DNA of 64,000 nucleotides, from assembly GCF_001571105.1 (NCBI RefSeq), contig NZ_BCTD01000010.1; one strand, given 5' to 3'. The position numbers and the translations under genes were made by a program. Below are positions 1 to 8,355 of the stretch, piece by piece. This stretch comes from Azotobacter vinelandii (GTDB taxonomy: Bacteria; Pseudomonadota; Gammaproteobacteria; Pseudomonadales; Pseudomonadaceae). Under the pieces are notes generated by a model. The model did no database searches and was not told the origin of the DNA. It saw nothing but the letters and a program-made list of their open reading frames with translations. The first letter of the stretch is position 1. The number at the start of each line of letters is the position of its first letter.

Positions 1-513
1 GACGAGTTGGGCGAGCTGCATCCAGTCCTGGCTGCCGACAGTGCCGCCTGAGCCGACGATCACCGAATCCGGGTCCCTCCGGAGCGCGGCGAGCAGATCG
101 TCGAGGGTCCGGTAGGGCGAATCGGCGCGCACCGCCAGGGCGCCGTAGCTGGTGCCGATCATCGCCAGCCAGCGCACCGCGGTTTCGTCGAAGCGGCCGA
201 ACTTGCCCAGAGCGAGGTTGAGCAGCGAGCCGCTGGAGAAGGCCACCAGGGTACCGGGCTCGGCCGATCGTTGGGCGACGACGGCGTTGTAGGCCACCGC
301 GCCGACCCCGCCCGGCATGTAGGAGATATCCATCGGCTGGTGGGTCAGCCCGGCCTCCTGCAGCGCCTGGCGCGTCAGCTTGCAGAGCAGGTCGAAGCCG
401 CCGCCGATCGCCGCGGGGACGATGCATTGCGGCGGTCCGGGCTCGGCGGCCTGGACGCTGCACAACGACAGAGTGGCGGTCGCCAGCAAGGCACGAAGGA
501 TTAATGGGGCCAT
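1..513 (-). CDS. TctC/Bug-family tricarboxylate-type solute-binding protein, C-terminus beyond window
   Basis: Open from an ATG at 513 to the window edge (171 codons, no stop), so only the N-terminal part is present. A GGAGGA ribosome-binding site sits at 521-526. The product starts with a signal peptide ending near VQAAEP, followed by the Bug/TctC pattern: a GGGFDLLCKL segment (family substrate loop), then YMPGGVGAVAYN and the LAVRADSPYRTLDDL segment. Such proteins are periplasmic receptors that hand carboxylates to TctAB-type transporters; the membrane partners are not in the window. The substrate cannot be read from sequence. The family call is confident, the ligand unknown. Confidence 0.8.
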   Translation of the reverse strand, partial: MAPLILRALLATATLSLCSVQAAEPGPPQCIVPAAIGGGFDLLCKLTRQALQEAGLTHQPMDISYMPGGVGAVAYNAVVAQRSAEPGTLVAFSSGSLLNLALGKFGRFDETAVRWLAMIGTSYGALAVRADSPYRTLDDLLAALRRDPDSVIVGSGGTVGSQDWMQLAQLV

Positions 514-827
514 GAGGATCTCCTCCGGTACGGGTCAGGTGCGGGCGCTCGGCCGGGCAGGAACATGGCCGGATGCCGGCAAGCACAGGATATAGGGATG
601 GGCAGCGACGGGGATGGAGCGGACGGGGGAAGACCGAGGCGACCCGGCGGAGCCCGGTGCAGGGCTGGCGCTCATACAGAAGCGCTCGGAATCCATACCT
701 GAAACATTGTCCTTGGCGTTTTTCGCATGGATATCCATCGGATGGAACGCTTGCCGATGCCGAACCGAAGAGAGGGGGGCGACAATCCCTGAAGCCCCCC
801 CCGGAGCAGCGCCGCGATCGGCTTGGC
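514..827. other. Intergenic stretch between the TctC-like gene and the MFS gene
   Basis: About 310 bases without a convincing gene. Short open frames on both strands lack family resemblance and ribosome-binding sites. It should hold the promoter of the minus-strand TctC-like gene; I could not pick a clear -35/-10 pair. No terminator hairpin with a T-run was seen downstream of the MFS gene. Confidence 0.4.
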
Positions 828-2165
828 TCAGTTCATCAGGGGCCTCGCACTATTCATCCTGGTATTGCGGTAGCCGATAAGCAGAACCAGCATGCAACCA
901 ACGGCAGTGAGTGCACAAAGCGGCAACAGAGCTACCGGGAAACTTCCAGTTTCATGCTTCAGGTAGCCGATCAGCGCACTCATGCCGCCCGTACCCAGAT
1001 GGGCAAGCGTATTGATTGCGGCAATCCCCGCGGCAGACGAGGCCGGCGAAAGCGTTTCAGAGGTCAGCGACCAGAACGGGCCTTTAATGGCGTAATTGCC
1101 CATCAACACCAGTGTCAGCAGAATCAGCGTGACGACCAACGAGCCGGTCAGCAGCGTTGCCGCGAAACTGATTGAGGTCAGTGCCAACGGCAGCGCCGTA
1201 TTCAACACACGCTTGCCACTTTTATCGGTACGAATCCCCCAGAAGATCATGAACGCGGCAGCAATCCCGAATGGGATCATATTGAGCAAGCCGGCCTGCG
1301 TATTGGTGAGTTCGAACGACTTCAGGATCTGCGGCATCCACAAGGACAGCGTATTGCTCGTTGCGGAACTGCCCATATACACGAGGGCCAGCAGCCACAC
1401 ATACTTATTCGTCAGAACCGCCTTGATCTTGCCGCCGTGATCATGCTTCCCATCTTGCGCATGCTCTTGGCGCTCGATCACCTCCTTCTTGAGCTGTGCT
1501 TCCAGCCACTCTTTTTGTTCGGCGGCAAGCCATTTGGCTTCGGACGGCTTGCTGGGCAAGCAGACCAGTGCCAATAAGCCCAACACGATGGCCGGTATAG
1601 CTTCCAACATCAATAGCCACTGCCATCCTTGGAACTGCCAGAAACCGTCAAGTTTCAGCAGGAGTGCCGAAAGTGGGGACCCGAAGAAACTCGAAAGCGG
1701 AATCGCAACCATGAAGAACGCAATGATCCTGGCCAGGTAAGCCTTCGGAAACCACTGGGTCAGATACAGGATCACCCCAGGGAAAAAGCCCGCCTCGGCG
1801 GCTCCCAGCAGGAATCTGGACACCGAAAAGGAAATAGGCCCGACGACGAAGGCGGACAAGAAGCCAACGAGGCCCCAAGTAATCATGATGCGGGCAATCC
1901 AGCGCCGGGCGCCGAATCGCTCCATGGCTATGTTGCTTGGCATTTCAAACAAGACATAAGCCACAAAGAACAGGCTGCTTCCGAAACCGAATACCGAGGC
2001 GCTCAGGCCAAGATCTTCGTTCATGGTCAGCGCGGCAAAACCGATATTGACGCGATCCACATAGGCGATGAAATAGCAAAGTACCAAGAAGGGAATCAGG
2101 CGAAAGCCCAGCTTCCTCATCGTTTGATATTCTACCGAGTCTTTCGATGGACTGAGATTAGTCAT
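828..2165 (-). CDS. MFS permease, anion:cation symporter (ACS) family
   Basis: A 445-residue inner-membrane transporter with about twelve hydrophobic segments. The YVDRVNIGFAALTMNEDLGLS segment after helix 1 and the EAGFFPGVILYLTQWFP segment in helix 4/5 are typical of the ACS group (phthalate, tartrate, hexuronate and similar organic-acid transporters). The ATG at 2165 was chosen over upstream in-frame codons because GAGGAAAG lies just ahead of it and the protein then starts as its relatives do (MTNLSPSK). Base composition is clearly more AT-rich than the neighbours, and it is followed upstream by an AT-rich gap, suggesting acquisition by transfer. Substrate unknown; an organic acid shared with the neighbouring TctC-like receptor is possible but unproven. 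Confidence 0.85.
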   Translation of the reverse strand: MTNLSPSKDSVEYQTMRKLGFRLIPFLVLCYFIAYVDRVNIGFAALTMNEDLGLSASVFGFGSSLFFVAYVLFEMPSNIAMERFGARRWIARIMITWGLVGFLSAFVVGPISFSVSRFLLGAAEAGFFPGVILYLTQWFPKAYLARIIAFFMVAIPLSSFFGSPLSALLLKLDGFWQFQGWQWLLMLEAIPAIVLGLLALVCLPSKPSEAKWLAAEQKEWLEAQLKKEVIERQEHAQDGKHDHGGKIKAVLTNKYVWLLALVYMGSSATSNTLSLWMPQILKSFELTNTQAGLLNMIPFGIAAAFMIFWGIRTDKSGKRVLNTALPLALTSISFAATLLTGSLVVTLILLTLVLMGNYAIKGPFWSLTSETLSPASSAAGIAAINTLAHLGTGGMSALIGYLKHETGSFPVALLPLCALTAVGCMLVLLIGYRNTRMNSARPLMN

Positions 2166-2660
2166 GGCTTTCCTCGTTACCAACTCGCAAGGCATTCGAT
2201 TTCTCGAGATGCAGCCATTTTCAGACTCCAGAAATGCATGGCGCATGCTTTATCGACGGCCATTGCCCTTCAATAAGGGCGCAGACCGGCGCGCATCGGC
2301 CGACGTATCAGCCGAGTTTCCGGAAAATGATCAGCCGCCGCTCGATGGGGCACCAGCTCGAGCAAGTACAGTGCTATGGAGGAAGGAGCGTTTTTGTGCA
2401 ATGCGTCTGGCACATATAGAGATACCCATTGTTTTTATTCATGACCCGCTATTGGCAATAGCGACTTGAAAGCACACATGGAAAGATTGAACTCTTTCTA
2501 TCGCGTGTGCTTTGTCGAAAAACTATCACGGGAAGCTTTCAGAGCCCTTTCAAGAAGCTGTCGCTTATTTGCTGTCGCAGTGCCTTGACCAGTGAACTTC
2601 ACTACCCAGTAAGCAGCTGTTTTTCCTAGAAACATTGCAACGAGTTGATGACTCACTCGA
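2166..2660. other. AT-rich gap upstream of the MFS gene
   Basis: About 495 bases with no supported gene. It is much richer in A and T than the flanking DNA and contains one long imperfect hairpin (2469-2513). A minus-strand open frame of about 70 codons (2498-2719) overlaps the end of the TraX gene and resembles nothing I recognise. The promoter of the MFS gene should lie near its 2166 end. Confidence 0.4.
2469..2513. repeat. Long imperfect inverted repeat
   Basis: Outer arms AAAGCACAC (2469-2477) and GTGTGCTTT (2505-2513) are perfect. The inner arms ATGGAAAGA and TCTTTCTAT continue the stem with one G-T pair around a TTGAAC loop, leaving only CGC unpaired on the right side. That gives about 18 pairs. 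No T-run follows on either strand, so it is not a standard terminator. It could be an operator, the end of a mobile element or a structured leader. Confidence 0.6.
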
Positions 2661-3431
2661 TTAACGCAGCCACTCGCGCAGGCCGTAAAGCAGCAGCAAA
2701 TGCCCCGGATAGAAGGCATAGGCCCAGTGCCGCAGCGGCGGCACCGGAAAGCCGGGCGTCAGTCGCAGCAGAAGCAGCCCCAGAGGCGCGGCGAGGAAAC
2801 AGGCGAAGACCACCGACAGGGCGAAACGCTGACCGAGCAGCGCATCGACATAGATCGGCGGCCAGTAGTTGGCCACCACCGTCACCCCGGCCGGCAGCAG
2901 CCAGCCCCAGCGCGGGCGCCGCAGGGCGAGCAGGAAGGCGGCCGGCAGGAGCACGCCGGCGACGCCGAACATCAGCCGCTCGCCCAGCGTCAGCGCCACG
3001 CCCAGGGCGACGATCGCGAGCAGGCGCTCGGCCGGCGAACACGGGCGCACGCCGTTGGCCAGCAGCAGGCCGAGCGCCAGGGTCGGCAGCACGTTGAAGC
3101 TGTCCGGCGCGTCGACCAGCAGCCGGTACGGCCATTCGGAGAGCAGGGCGAAAGCCAGCAGCCAGCCGCAATAGCGGGCCAGGGCCGCCCGCCGCAGCGC
3201 TTCGGGGCGGGGCCGGGCCAGGTTGACGGCGAGAATCAGGCAGAAGAAGGGAAATGCCAGCCGTCCCGGCACGTACAACCAGATCCGCTGCGGCCAGACC
3301 AGGCGCAAGTGGTCGAGCAGCATGCTGGCGAACGCCAGCCACTTGAGCAGATCGAGCGCCGCATCCCGCGCCGCGGGCACCCCGGCGAGCGGCGCCGCCA
3401 ATCTCAGGACCGCCCCGCCGCCGCTCCTCAC
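2661..3431 (-). CDS. TraX-family integral membrane protein
   Basis: A 256-residue, strongly hydrophobic protein. The opening DAALDLLKWLAFASMLLDH matches the TraX family signature (LdlLKwlA..tM..DH), followed by FPFFCLILAVNLAR and RYCGWLLAFALLSEWPYRL, also typical. F-plasmid TraX N-acetylates pilin; chromosomal relatives are mostly uncharacterised acyltransferase-like membrane proteins. I choose the GTG at 3431 because its GTGA overlaps the stop of the upstream gene (stop 3428-3430), implying translational coupling; a TTG at 3458 is the alternative. It forms a two-gene unit with the small secreted protein upstream. Confidence 0.8.
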   Translation of the reverse strand: MRSGGGAVLRLAAPLAGVPAARDAALDLLKWLAFASMLLDHLRLVWPQRIWLYVPGRLAFPFFCLILAVNLARPRPEALRRAALARYCGWLLAFALLSEWPYRLLVDAPDSFNVLPTLALGLLLANGVRPCSPAERLLAIVALGVALTLGERLMFGVAGVLLPAAFLLALRRPRWGWLLPAGVTVVANYWPPIYVDALLGQRFALSVVFACFLAAPLGLLLLRLTPGFPVPPLRHWAYAFYPGHLLLLYGLREWLR

Positions 3432-3733
3432 TGTTGTCGGTTGAGCTGCGACAGACAACCGGTGGAAGTCTTGAGCAGACGCTCATGCATCGGCGCCGGC
3501 ACCTGCTTCGCGCCCTGCAGTTCGCGCAGTTCGGCGCTGCTGAACTCGGCGGCGACGCGGTCGGCCGAACATTCGCAGTAGCGCCGCGCCGTTCCTTCCT
3601 CGTGGCGGGCCTTGGCGCCGGCCAGGCAGTCGCGGATGAACGCCTCGCGGGCGCCGCTGGGCCACTCGCCGGCGACCGCCGGCAGGGCGCCGGCCAGGGT
3701 CAGCAGGAAAACGGACAGAGAGAGGGAACGCAT
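3428..3733 (-). CDS. Small secreted protein with conserved cysteines, function unknown
   Basis: A 101-residue product with a clear signal peptide (MRSLSLSVFLLTLAGALPAVAG). The mature part has cysteines in DCLAGAK, YCECSAD and TGCLSQ, suggesting a disulfide-bonded periplasmic protein. The ATG at 3733 is preceded by AAGGAGA at good spacing; a further upstream ATG (3769) would put a charged segment before the signal peptide and is less likely. Its stop overlaps the start of the TraX-like gene by four bases. I do not recognise the family. Confidence 0.75.
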   Translation of the reverse strand: MRSLSLSVFLLTLAGALPAVAGEWPSGAREAFIRDCLAGAKARHEEGTARRYCECSADRVAAEFSSAELRELQGAKQVPAPMHERLLKTSTGCLSQLNRQQ

Positions 3734-3903
3734 CACGAATCTCCTTTTCCTCTTCGGACGAGCCCGCACAAGCGGACCCTTAAGTCATAGAAGGACATCG
3801 CCGCTCGCACAAGGCGGGCCGCCCTCGGCCGCCGTGGCGACGCGGTGGGGAAATCTTCGCCGCCAGGCCCTAAACTGCACGGGTATCCCAGCCAGGACAC
3901 CCC

Positions 3904-5325
3904 ATGCCCACCGCCCTGCCGCTCTCCCCCCGCACCGCCCGCCTGCTGCCCTGGATCATCGCCACCGCCCAATTCATGCCGATGCTCGACGGCACCATCC
4001 TCAACACCGCCCTGCCGACGATGGCCAGGGATCTGGCCGAGGACCCGCTGCGCATGCAGTCGGTGGTGATCGCCTACATGCTCAGCGTGGCGGTGCTGAT
4101 GCCGGCCTCCGGATGGATCTCCGACCGCTTCGGCACCCACCGGGTGTTCCTCGGCTCGATCCTGCTGTTCACCCTCGGCTCGCTGCTCTGCGCGCTCTCC
4201 GCTTCGCTGCCGCAACTGGTCGCCGCGCGGGTGCTGCAGGGCTTCGGCGGCGCCCTGATGATGCCGGTGGGACGGCTGGTGGTGCTGCGCGCCTATCCGC
4301 GCACGGAACTGGTGCGGGTGCTCAGCTTCGTCACCATGCCGGCGCTGCTCGGCCCGCTGCTCGGCCCGCCCCTCGGCGGCTGGCTGGTGGAGTACGCCAG
4401 TTGGCACTGGATCTTCCTGCTCAACCTGCCGGTCGGCCTGTTCGGCTGCCTGGTCGCCGCGCGCCTGATGCCCGATCTGCGCGGGCTGCAGCGGACGCGC
4501 TTCGATACGCCGGGCTTCGCGCTGTTCGGCGCCGCCATGCTGCTGATCAGCATCGCCCTGGAAGGCCTCGGCGAATTGCATCTGCCGCACGCCCGGGTCG
4601 TGCTGCTGCTGCTCGCCGGCCTGGCCTGCCTGGCCGCCTACTGGCTGCGCGCCGTCTTCGCCGAGGCGCCGCTGTTCTCGCCCGGCCTGTTCCGCACCCA
4701 CAGCTTCGCCATCGGCGTGCTCGGCAACCTGTTCACCCGCCTGGGCAGCGGCGCCCTGCCCTTCCTCACGCCGCTGCTGCTGCAGCTCGGCCTGGGCTAT
4801 TCGCCGAGCCAGGCGGGCATGGCGATGATTCCCGTGGCCCTGAGTTCGATGGCCATGAAGCCGCTGGCGCCCCGCCTGATCGAACGTCTCGGTTACCGCC
4901 GGGTACTGGTCGGCAACACCCTGCTGATCGGAGCCCTGCTGGCCAGCCTGGCGCTGGTCGACGGCGACACGCCCTATGCGCTCCTGCTCCTGCACCTGGG
5001 GCTGATCGGCGCGGTGAATTCCCTGCAGTTCTCGGCGATGAACACCGTCGCCCTGATCGACCTGCCCACCCGCGACGCCAGCAGCGGCAACAGCCTGCTG
5101 TCGGTGGTGGTTCAACTGTCCATGAGCCTCGGCGTGGGCATCGGTGCCGCCCTGCTCAACGGTTTCAGTGCCGACGGCGCGGCCCAGGGCGACTCGCTGC
5201 TCGCCGCCTTCCAGGGCACCTATGTCTGCGTCGGCCTGCTGGCGATGTTCGGCGCCACCCTGTTCTTCCAGTTGCGCCCCGAGGATGGCCGCCCCGGCTG
5301 GCGGCACGACGAATTGGCGGATTAG
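3904..5325 (+). CDS. DHA2-family multidrug efflux MFS (MdtD/HsrA-like)
   Basis: A 473-residue inner-membrane transporter with about fourteen hydrophobic segments. The first helix carries LDGTILNTALPTMA (the DHA2 motif usually written LDxTxVNVALP), the helix 2-3 loop carries GWISDRFGTHRVF (motif A), and RVLQGFGGALMMPVGR is motif B. It resembles Escherichia coli MdtD/HsrA more than EmrB because no EmrA-type membrane-fusion partner is adjacent. ATG at 3904 with AGGACA just upstream. Proton-driven drug export is expected from the family; the substrate is unknown. It stands alone as a transcription unit. Confidence 0.88.
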   Translation: MPTALPLSPRTARLLPWIIATAQFMPMLDGTILNTALPTMARDLAEDPLRMQSVVIAYMLSVAVLMPASGWISDRFGTHRVFLGSILLFTLGSLLCALSASLPQLVAARVLQGFGGALMMPVGRLVVLRAYPRTELVRVLSFVTMPALLGPLLGPPLGGWLVEYASWHWIFLLNLPVGLFGCLVAARLMPDLRGLQRTRFDTPGFALFGAAMLLISIALEGLGELHLPHARVVLLLLAGLACLAAYWLRAVFAEAPLFSPGLFRTHSFAIGVLGNLFTRLGSGALPFLTPLLLQLGLGYSPSQAGMAMIPVALSSMAMKPLAPRLIERLGYRRVLVGNTLLIGALLASLALVDGDTPYALLLLHLGLIGAVNSLQFSAMNTVALIDLPTRDASSGNSLLSVVVQLSMSLGVGIGAALLNGFSADGAAQGDSLLAAFQGTYVCVGLLAMFGATLFFQLRPEDGRPGWRHDELAD

Positions 5326-5720
5326 CGACTGGCGGGATCGAACGTTCCGTTCTTCACTTAGGGTCCAGCCCCTTCCAGGTCTTCGGTCGAACGTCGATCG
5401 GCCGCTCGCCGGCAAGGGGCGCAGGAGCGGATTCGTCCGCGACGGACTGTAGGACGGAAGCATTGCGAACGAATTCACCGCCACCGAAGCGCTAGCGACC
5501 GCTCGCCCCTGGCGCTCCGACGAGGGAAACACCTACGACCTCGGAAGAGCCGCCGCCCGCCAGCCGTCGAGGCTTGCGCTTCGCAGTGGCCGCGAATGCC
5601 GGGCAACGGTCCCGAAGGATTCGGCGAAGCCCACGAGGGCACCGGCCGGCACGGCCCCGGCTCCGCCCGACGATCGATCGATCGAGCCAGCCTTGAGCAG
5701 CCAGGAGGAGCGCATCATCG
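5326..5720. other. Intergenic stretch with a REPIN
   Basis: About 395 bases between the efflux pump and the diguanylate cyclase gene. It contains a REPIN-like inverted pair (5421-5480) and otherwise nothing I can support. The AGGAGGAG at about 5703-5710 is the likely ribosome-binding site of the next gene. Confidence 0.45.
5421..5480. repeat. REPIN-like element (inverted pair of REP sequences)
   Basis: The left unit GGAGCGGATTCGTCCGCG starts at 5424. A degenerate inverted partner (CATTGCGAACGAATTC, from 5461) follows. The left unit is identical to one at 35815-35832 and nearly identical to one at 9738-9755, so it belongs to a dispersed extragenic family of the Pseudomonas REP type. Confidence 0.7.
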
Positions 5721-7625
5721 ATGGCTTTGTCAGCATGTGGGAGTCAGGGAACGGGCGAACGCTTTCCGCGCTGGCGCATCTGTGTACGTCTCGCCTTGCT
5801 GCTGGGCCTGCTGCACGGGGCCTCGCCGGCGATCGCCGGCCGGCAGGACGAGCCCGCCGCCCTGCGCCTGGACGGCAGCGAACGGTCACTGGACCTGCAT
5901 CCCCACCTGCAGTTGCTGCACGACCCCGGCGGCCGGCTGCAGGCCGAGGAGGTCATGGCCAGCGGCCAGGCGTTCGCCCCGGCGGCCGGTCGCCACGACC
6001 TGAACTTCGGCTACACCCGCGACATCGTCTGGCTGCGCCTGGATCTCGAATCGCGGGCGAAGGAAGTCCGCGAGTGGCAGATCGAGTTCCTCTACCCCTC
6101 CCTCGACCGCATCGAGCTGTTCGGCATCGGCGAAGCCCCCCTGCTGGGCGGCGACCGGGTACCCGCCGGACAGCGCGACAGCCCCCACCTGTCGCCGGCC
6201 TTCAGCGTGCGCCTGGCTCCCGGCGAACGGCGCAGCCTGTTCTTCCGCACCCAGTCGAGCGGCACCCTGACCCTGGACGCGCAGCTCTGGGAAAGCGCCG
6301 CCTTCGCCCGCCACAGCCGTCTGACGCTGATGCTGCAGAGCGGCTACATGGCCATGCTGGCTGCCCTGTGCAGCTACAACCTGTTGCTGTTTTTCGCCCT
6401 GCGCGAACGCAACTTCCTGCTCTACGTACTGTTCGCCGCCAGCCTCGGCGGCGGCATGCTCGCCCAGTCGGGGCTCGGCGCCCAGTACCTGTGGAGCGAC
6501 GGCAGCGAGCTGGACAATCGCGCCCTGCCGTTCTTCCTGGCCCTCGCCCTGGCCCTGGGCACCCTGTTCACCCGCGAATTCCTCGATACCCGTCACGCCC
6601 TGCCGCGCTGGCACGAGTTGCTCGGCCAAGCCTGCGCCCTGCATTTCGGAGTGACCCTGGGCAGCCTGCTGCTACCGGTCGACCGGGCGCTGCAGACGCT
6701 CTCCGTGATCAGTATCGGCGGCATCCTGCTGTTGCTCGCCTGCGGCCTGGCCGGCCTGCTGCGGCGCTCGCCGGGCGCACGCATCTTCGTGCTCGCCGAG
6801 CTGGCGCTGATGGCTGGAGTAGTGCTCATGTCGCTGCGCAACTTCACCCTGCTGCCGAGCAACCTGGTCACCGCCAACAGCGTCCAGTTCGGCTCGGCGC
6901 TGGAGATGCTGCTGCTCTCCTTCGGCCTGGCGGCCCGCCTGGGCGAGCTCAAGCGCCTCAAGCTGGAGGCCCGCGAGGCCGTCCTGCGCAGCCAGCAGGA
7001 AGCCCTCAGGACCCTGCAGGAGCAGGAGCGTCTGCTCGAACGGCGGGTGGCCGAGCGCACCGCAGCCCTCGCCGAGGCCAACGCGCGCCTCAGCGCCATC
7101 GCCTTGCAGGACCCGCTCACCGGCCTGGCCAACCGCATCGGCCTGAACCAGCGCCTGACCCAGGCCTGGCAGCGCGCCCAGCGCAAGCAGGAACTGCTCG
7201 CGCTGATCCTGATCGATCTCGACGGTTTCAAGGCGATCAACGACCGCTACGGACATGCCGCCGGCGACCAGTTGCTGCTGCAGATCGCCGGACGCCTGCA
7301 GGCCAGCGCCCGCGCCACCGACCTGGTGGCCCGGCTGGGCGGCGACGAATTCGTGCTGATCTGCGAGGCCATCGGCTCCGAGGAGCAAGCCCACGCCCTG
7401 GCCGAGCGCATCCTCCACTCGCTCGGCCAGCCGGTGCAGCTCGGCGATGCGCAGGTCAGCCTGAGCGCCAGCATCGGCATCAGCATATGCCGCGGGCAGA
7501 GCCACGAAAAACTGCTGTGCGAAGCCGACCAGGCGATGTACCGGGCCAAGGCCGGCGGACGCAGCCGCATCCACCGGGCCGACAGCGACCCGCCGCCGCT
7601 CGACCCGGCCTACCGGCCGGGCTGA
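5721..7625 (+). CDS. Diguanylate cyclase with 7TMR-DISM sensor (7TMR-DISMED2/7TM-GGDEF)
   Basis: A 634-residue membrane signalling protein. The order is signal peptide (to about residue 40), periplasmic DISMED2-like beta domain (about 45-180, with NFGYTRDIVWLRLDLE), seven transmembrane helices (about 195-385), a coiled coil (about 400-445), and a GGDEF domain. The catalytic GGDEF motif is intact at about 540-544, and the RATD inhibitory-site motif lies five residues upstream (531-534). It should therefore make cyclic di-GMP from GTP and be product-inhibited. The extracytoplasmic domain probably senses a carbohydrate or similar ligand, as in the family. No EAL domain. The ATG at 5721 follows AGGAGGAG by about ten bases. 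Confidence 0.9.
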   Translation: MALSACGSQGTGERFPRWRICVRLALLLGLLHGASPAIAGRQDEPAALRLDGSERSLDLHPHLQLLHDPGGRLQAEEVMASGQAFAPAAGRHDLNFGYTRDIVWLRLDLESRAKEVREWQIEFLYPSLDRIELFGIGEAPLLGGDRVPAGQRDSPHLSPAFSVRLAPGERRSLFFRTQSSGTLTLDAQLWESAAFARHSRLTLMLQSGYMAMLAALCSYNLLLFFALRERNFLLYVLFAASLGGGMLAQSGLGAQYLWSDGSELDNRALPFFLALALALGTLFTREFLDTRHALPRWHELLGQACALHFGVTLGSLLLPVDRALQTLSVISIGGILLLLACGLAGLLRRSPGARIFVLAELALMAGVVLMSLRNFTLLPSNLVTANSVQFGSALEMLLLSFGLAARLGELKRLKLEAREAVLRSQQEALRTLQEQERLLERRVAERTAALAEANARLSAIALQDPLTGLANRIGLNQRLTQAWQRAQRKQELLALILIDLDGFKAINDRYGHAAGDQLLLQIAGRLQASARATDLVARLGGDEFVLICEAIGSEEQAHALAERILHSLGQPVQLGDAQVSLSASIGISICRGQSHEKLLCEADQAMYRAKAGGRSRIHRADSDPPPLDPAYRPG

Positions 7626-7653
7626 GCGGCGTTCCCGGCCCGGCGCCCCCGGC

Positions 7654-8343
7654 TCAGCGCTCCTGACCGAACAGCACCCGGCGCGCCTCGGCGGTGAGCA
7701 GCGCGCCGGGGTCGGCGTTGACCTGCTCGGCCAGGGCGTAGGCGCGTTGCACCGCCGGCCGCGCGGCGATGCGTTCGAGCCAGGCGGCCATGGCGGGGAA
7801 GTCCTCGATGCGCTGGCGCTGCCCCTCCCAGAGCTTGGCCCAGGGGTAGATCGCCATGTCGGCGATGGAGTAGTCGCCGGCCACGTAGTCGCGCCCCTGC
7901 AACTGGCGGTCGAGCACACCGTACAGGCGCGTGGTCTCCTTCACGTAGCGCTCGATGGCGTAGGGAATCGGTTCCGGCGCATAGCGGACGAAGTGGTGGT
8001 TCTGTCCGGCCATCGGCCCCAGCCCGCCCATCTGCCAGTACAGCCACTGCAATACCTGGAAACGCGGGCGGGTTTCCCGGGGCAGGAAGCGCCCGCTCTT
8101 GTCCGCCAGGTATTCGAGGATGGCGCCGGACTCGAACAGCGCCAGCGGCTCGCCGCCGTCGTCCGGCGCATGGTCGATGATCGCCGGAATCCGGTTGTTC
8201 GGGGCGATCCGGAGGAACTCCGGGGCGAACTGCTCGCCCTTGCCGATGTTCACCGGGCGCAGGCGGTAATCCAGTCCGGTTTCCTCGAGAAAGAGGGTGA
8301 TCTTGTGGCCGTTGGGGGTGGTCCAGTAGTAGAGATCGATCAT
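7654..8343 (-). CDS. yfcG: Nu-class glutathione transferase / disulfide-bond oxidoreductase (YfcG/YghU-like)
   Basis: A 229-residue cytosolic protein. The N-terminal thioredoxin fold has the TTPNGHKITLFLEE segment in which Thr and Asn replace the usual catalytic Tyr or Ser, as in E. coli YfcG. It also has RIPAI (cis-Pro) and FESGAILEYLA (glutathione gamma-glutamyl binding). The C-terminal helical domain carries QWLYWQMGGLGPMAGQNHHF, a hallmark of this subgroup. YfcG-type proteins reduce disulfide bonds with two bound glutathiones. It lies 12 bases downstream of a second GST gene on the same strand and probably shares its transcript. The gene symbol is by family resemblance. Confidence 0.85.
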   Translation of the reverse strand: MIDLYYWTTPNGHKITLFLEETGLDYRLRPVNIGKGEQFAPEFLRIAPNNRIPAIIDHAPDDGGEPLALFESGAILEYLADKSGRFLPRETRPRFQVLQWLYWQMGGLGPMAGQNHHFVRYAPEPIPYAIERYVKETTRLYGVLDRQLQGRDYVAGDYSIADMAIYPWAKLWEGQRQRIEDFPAMAAWLERIAARPAVQRAYALAEQVNADPGALLTAEARRVLFGQER

Positions 8344-8355
8344 TGACGTGTTTCC

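Noticed and set aside
700..740. Possible sigma-54 promoter (TTGGC and TCGCA)
   Set aside because: The spacing between the GG and GC elements is two bases too short.
2498..2719. Minus-strand frame of about 70 codons in the AT-rich gap
   Set aside because: Overlaps the TraX gene end, has no ribosome-binding site and no family resemblance; could be a fragment but cannot be supported.
3733..5532. Minus-strand open frame of about 600 codons opposite the efflux pump
   Set aside because: The plus strand encodes a full DHA2 transporter with all motifs; the opposite frame has only Gln/Gly/His-rich sequence.
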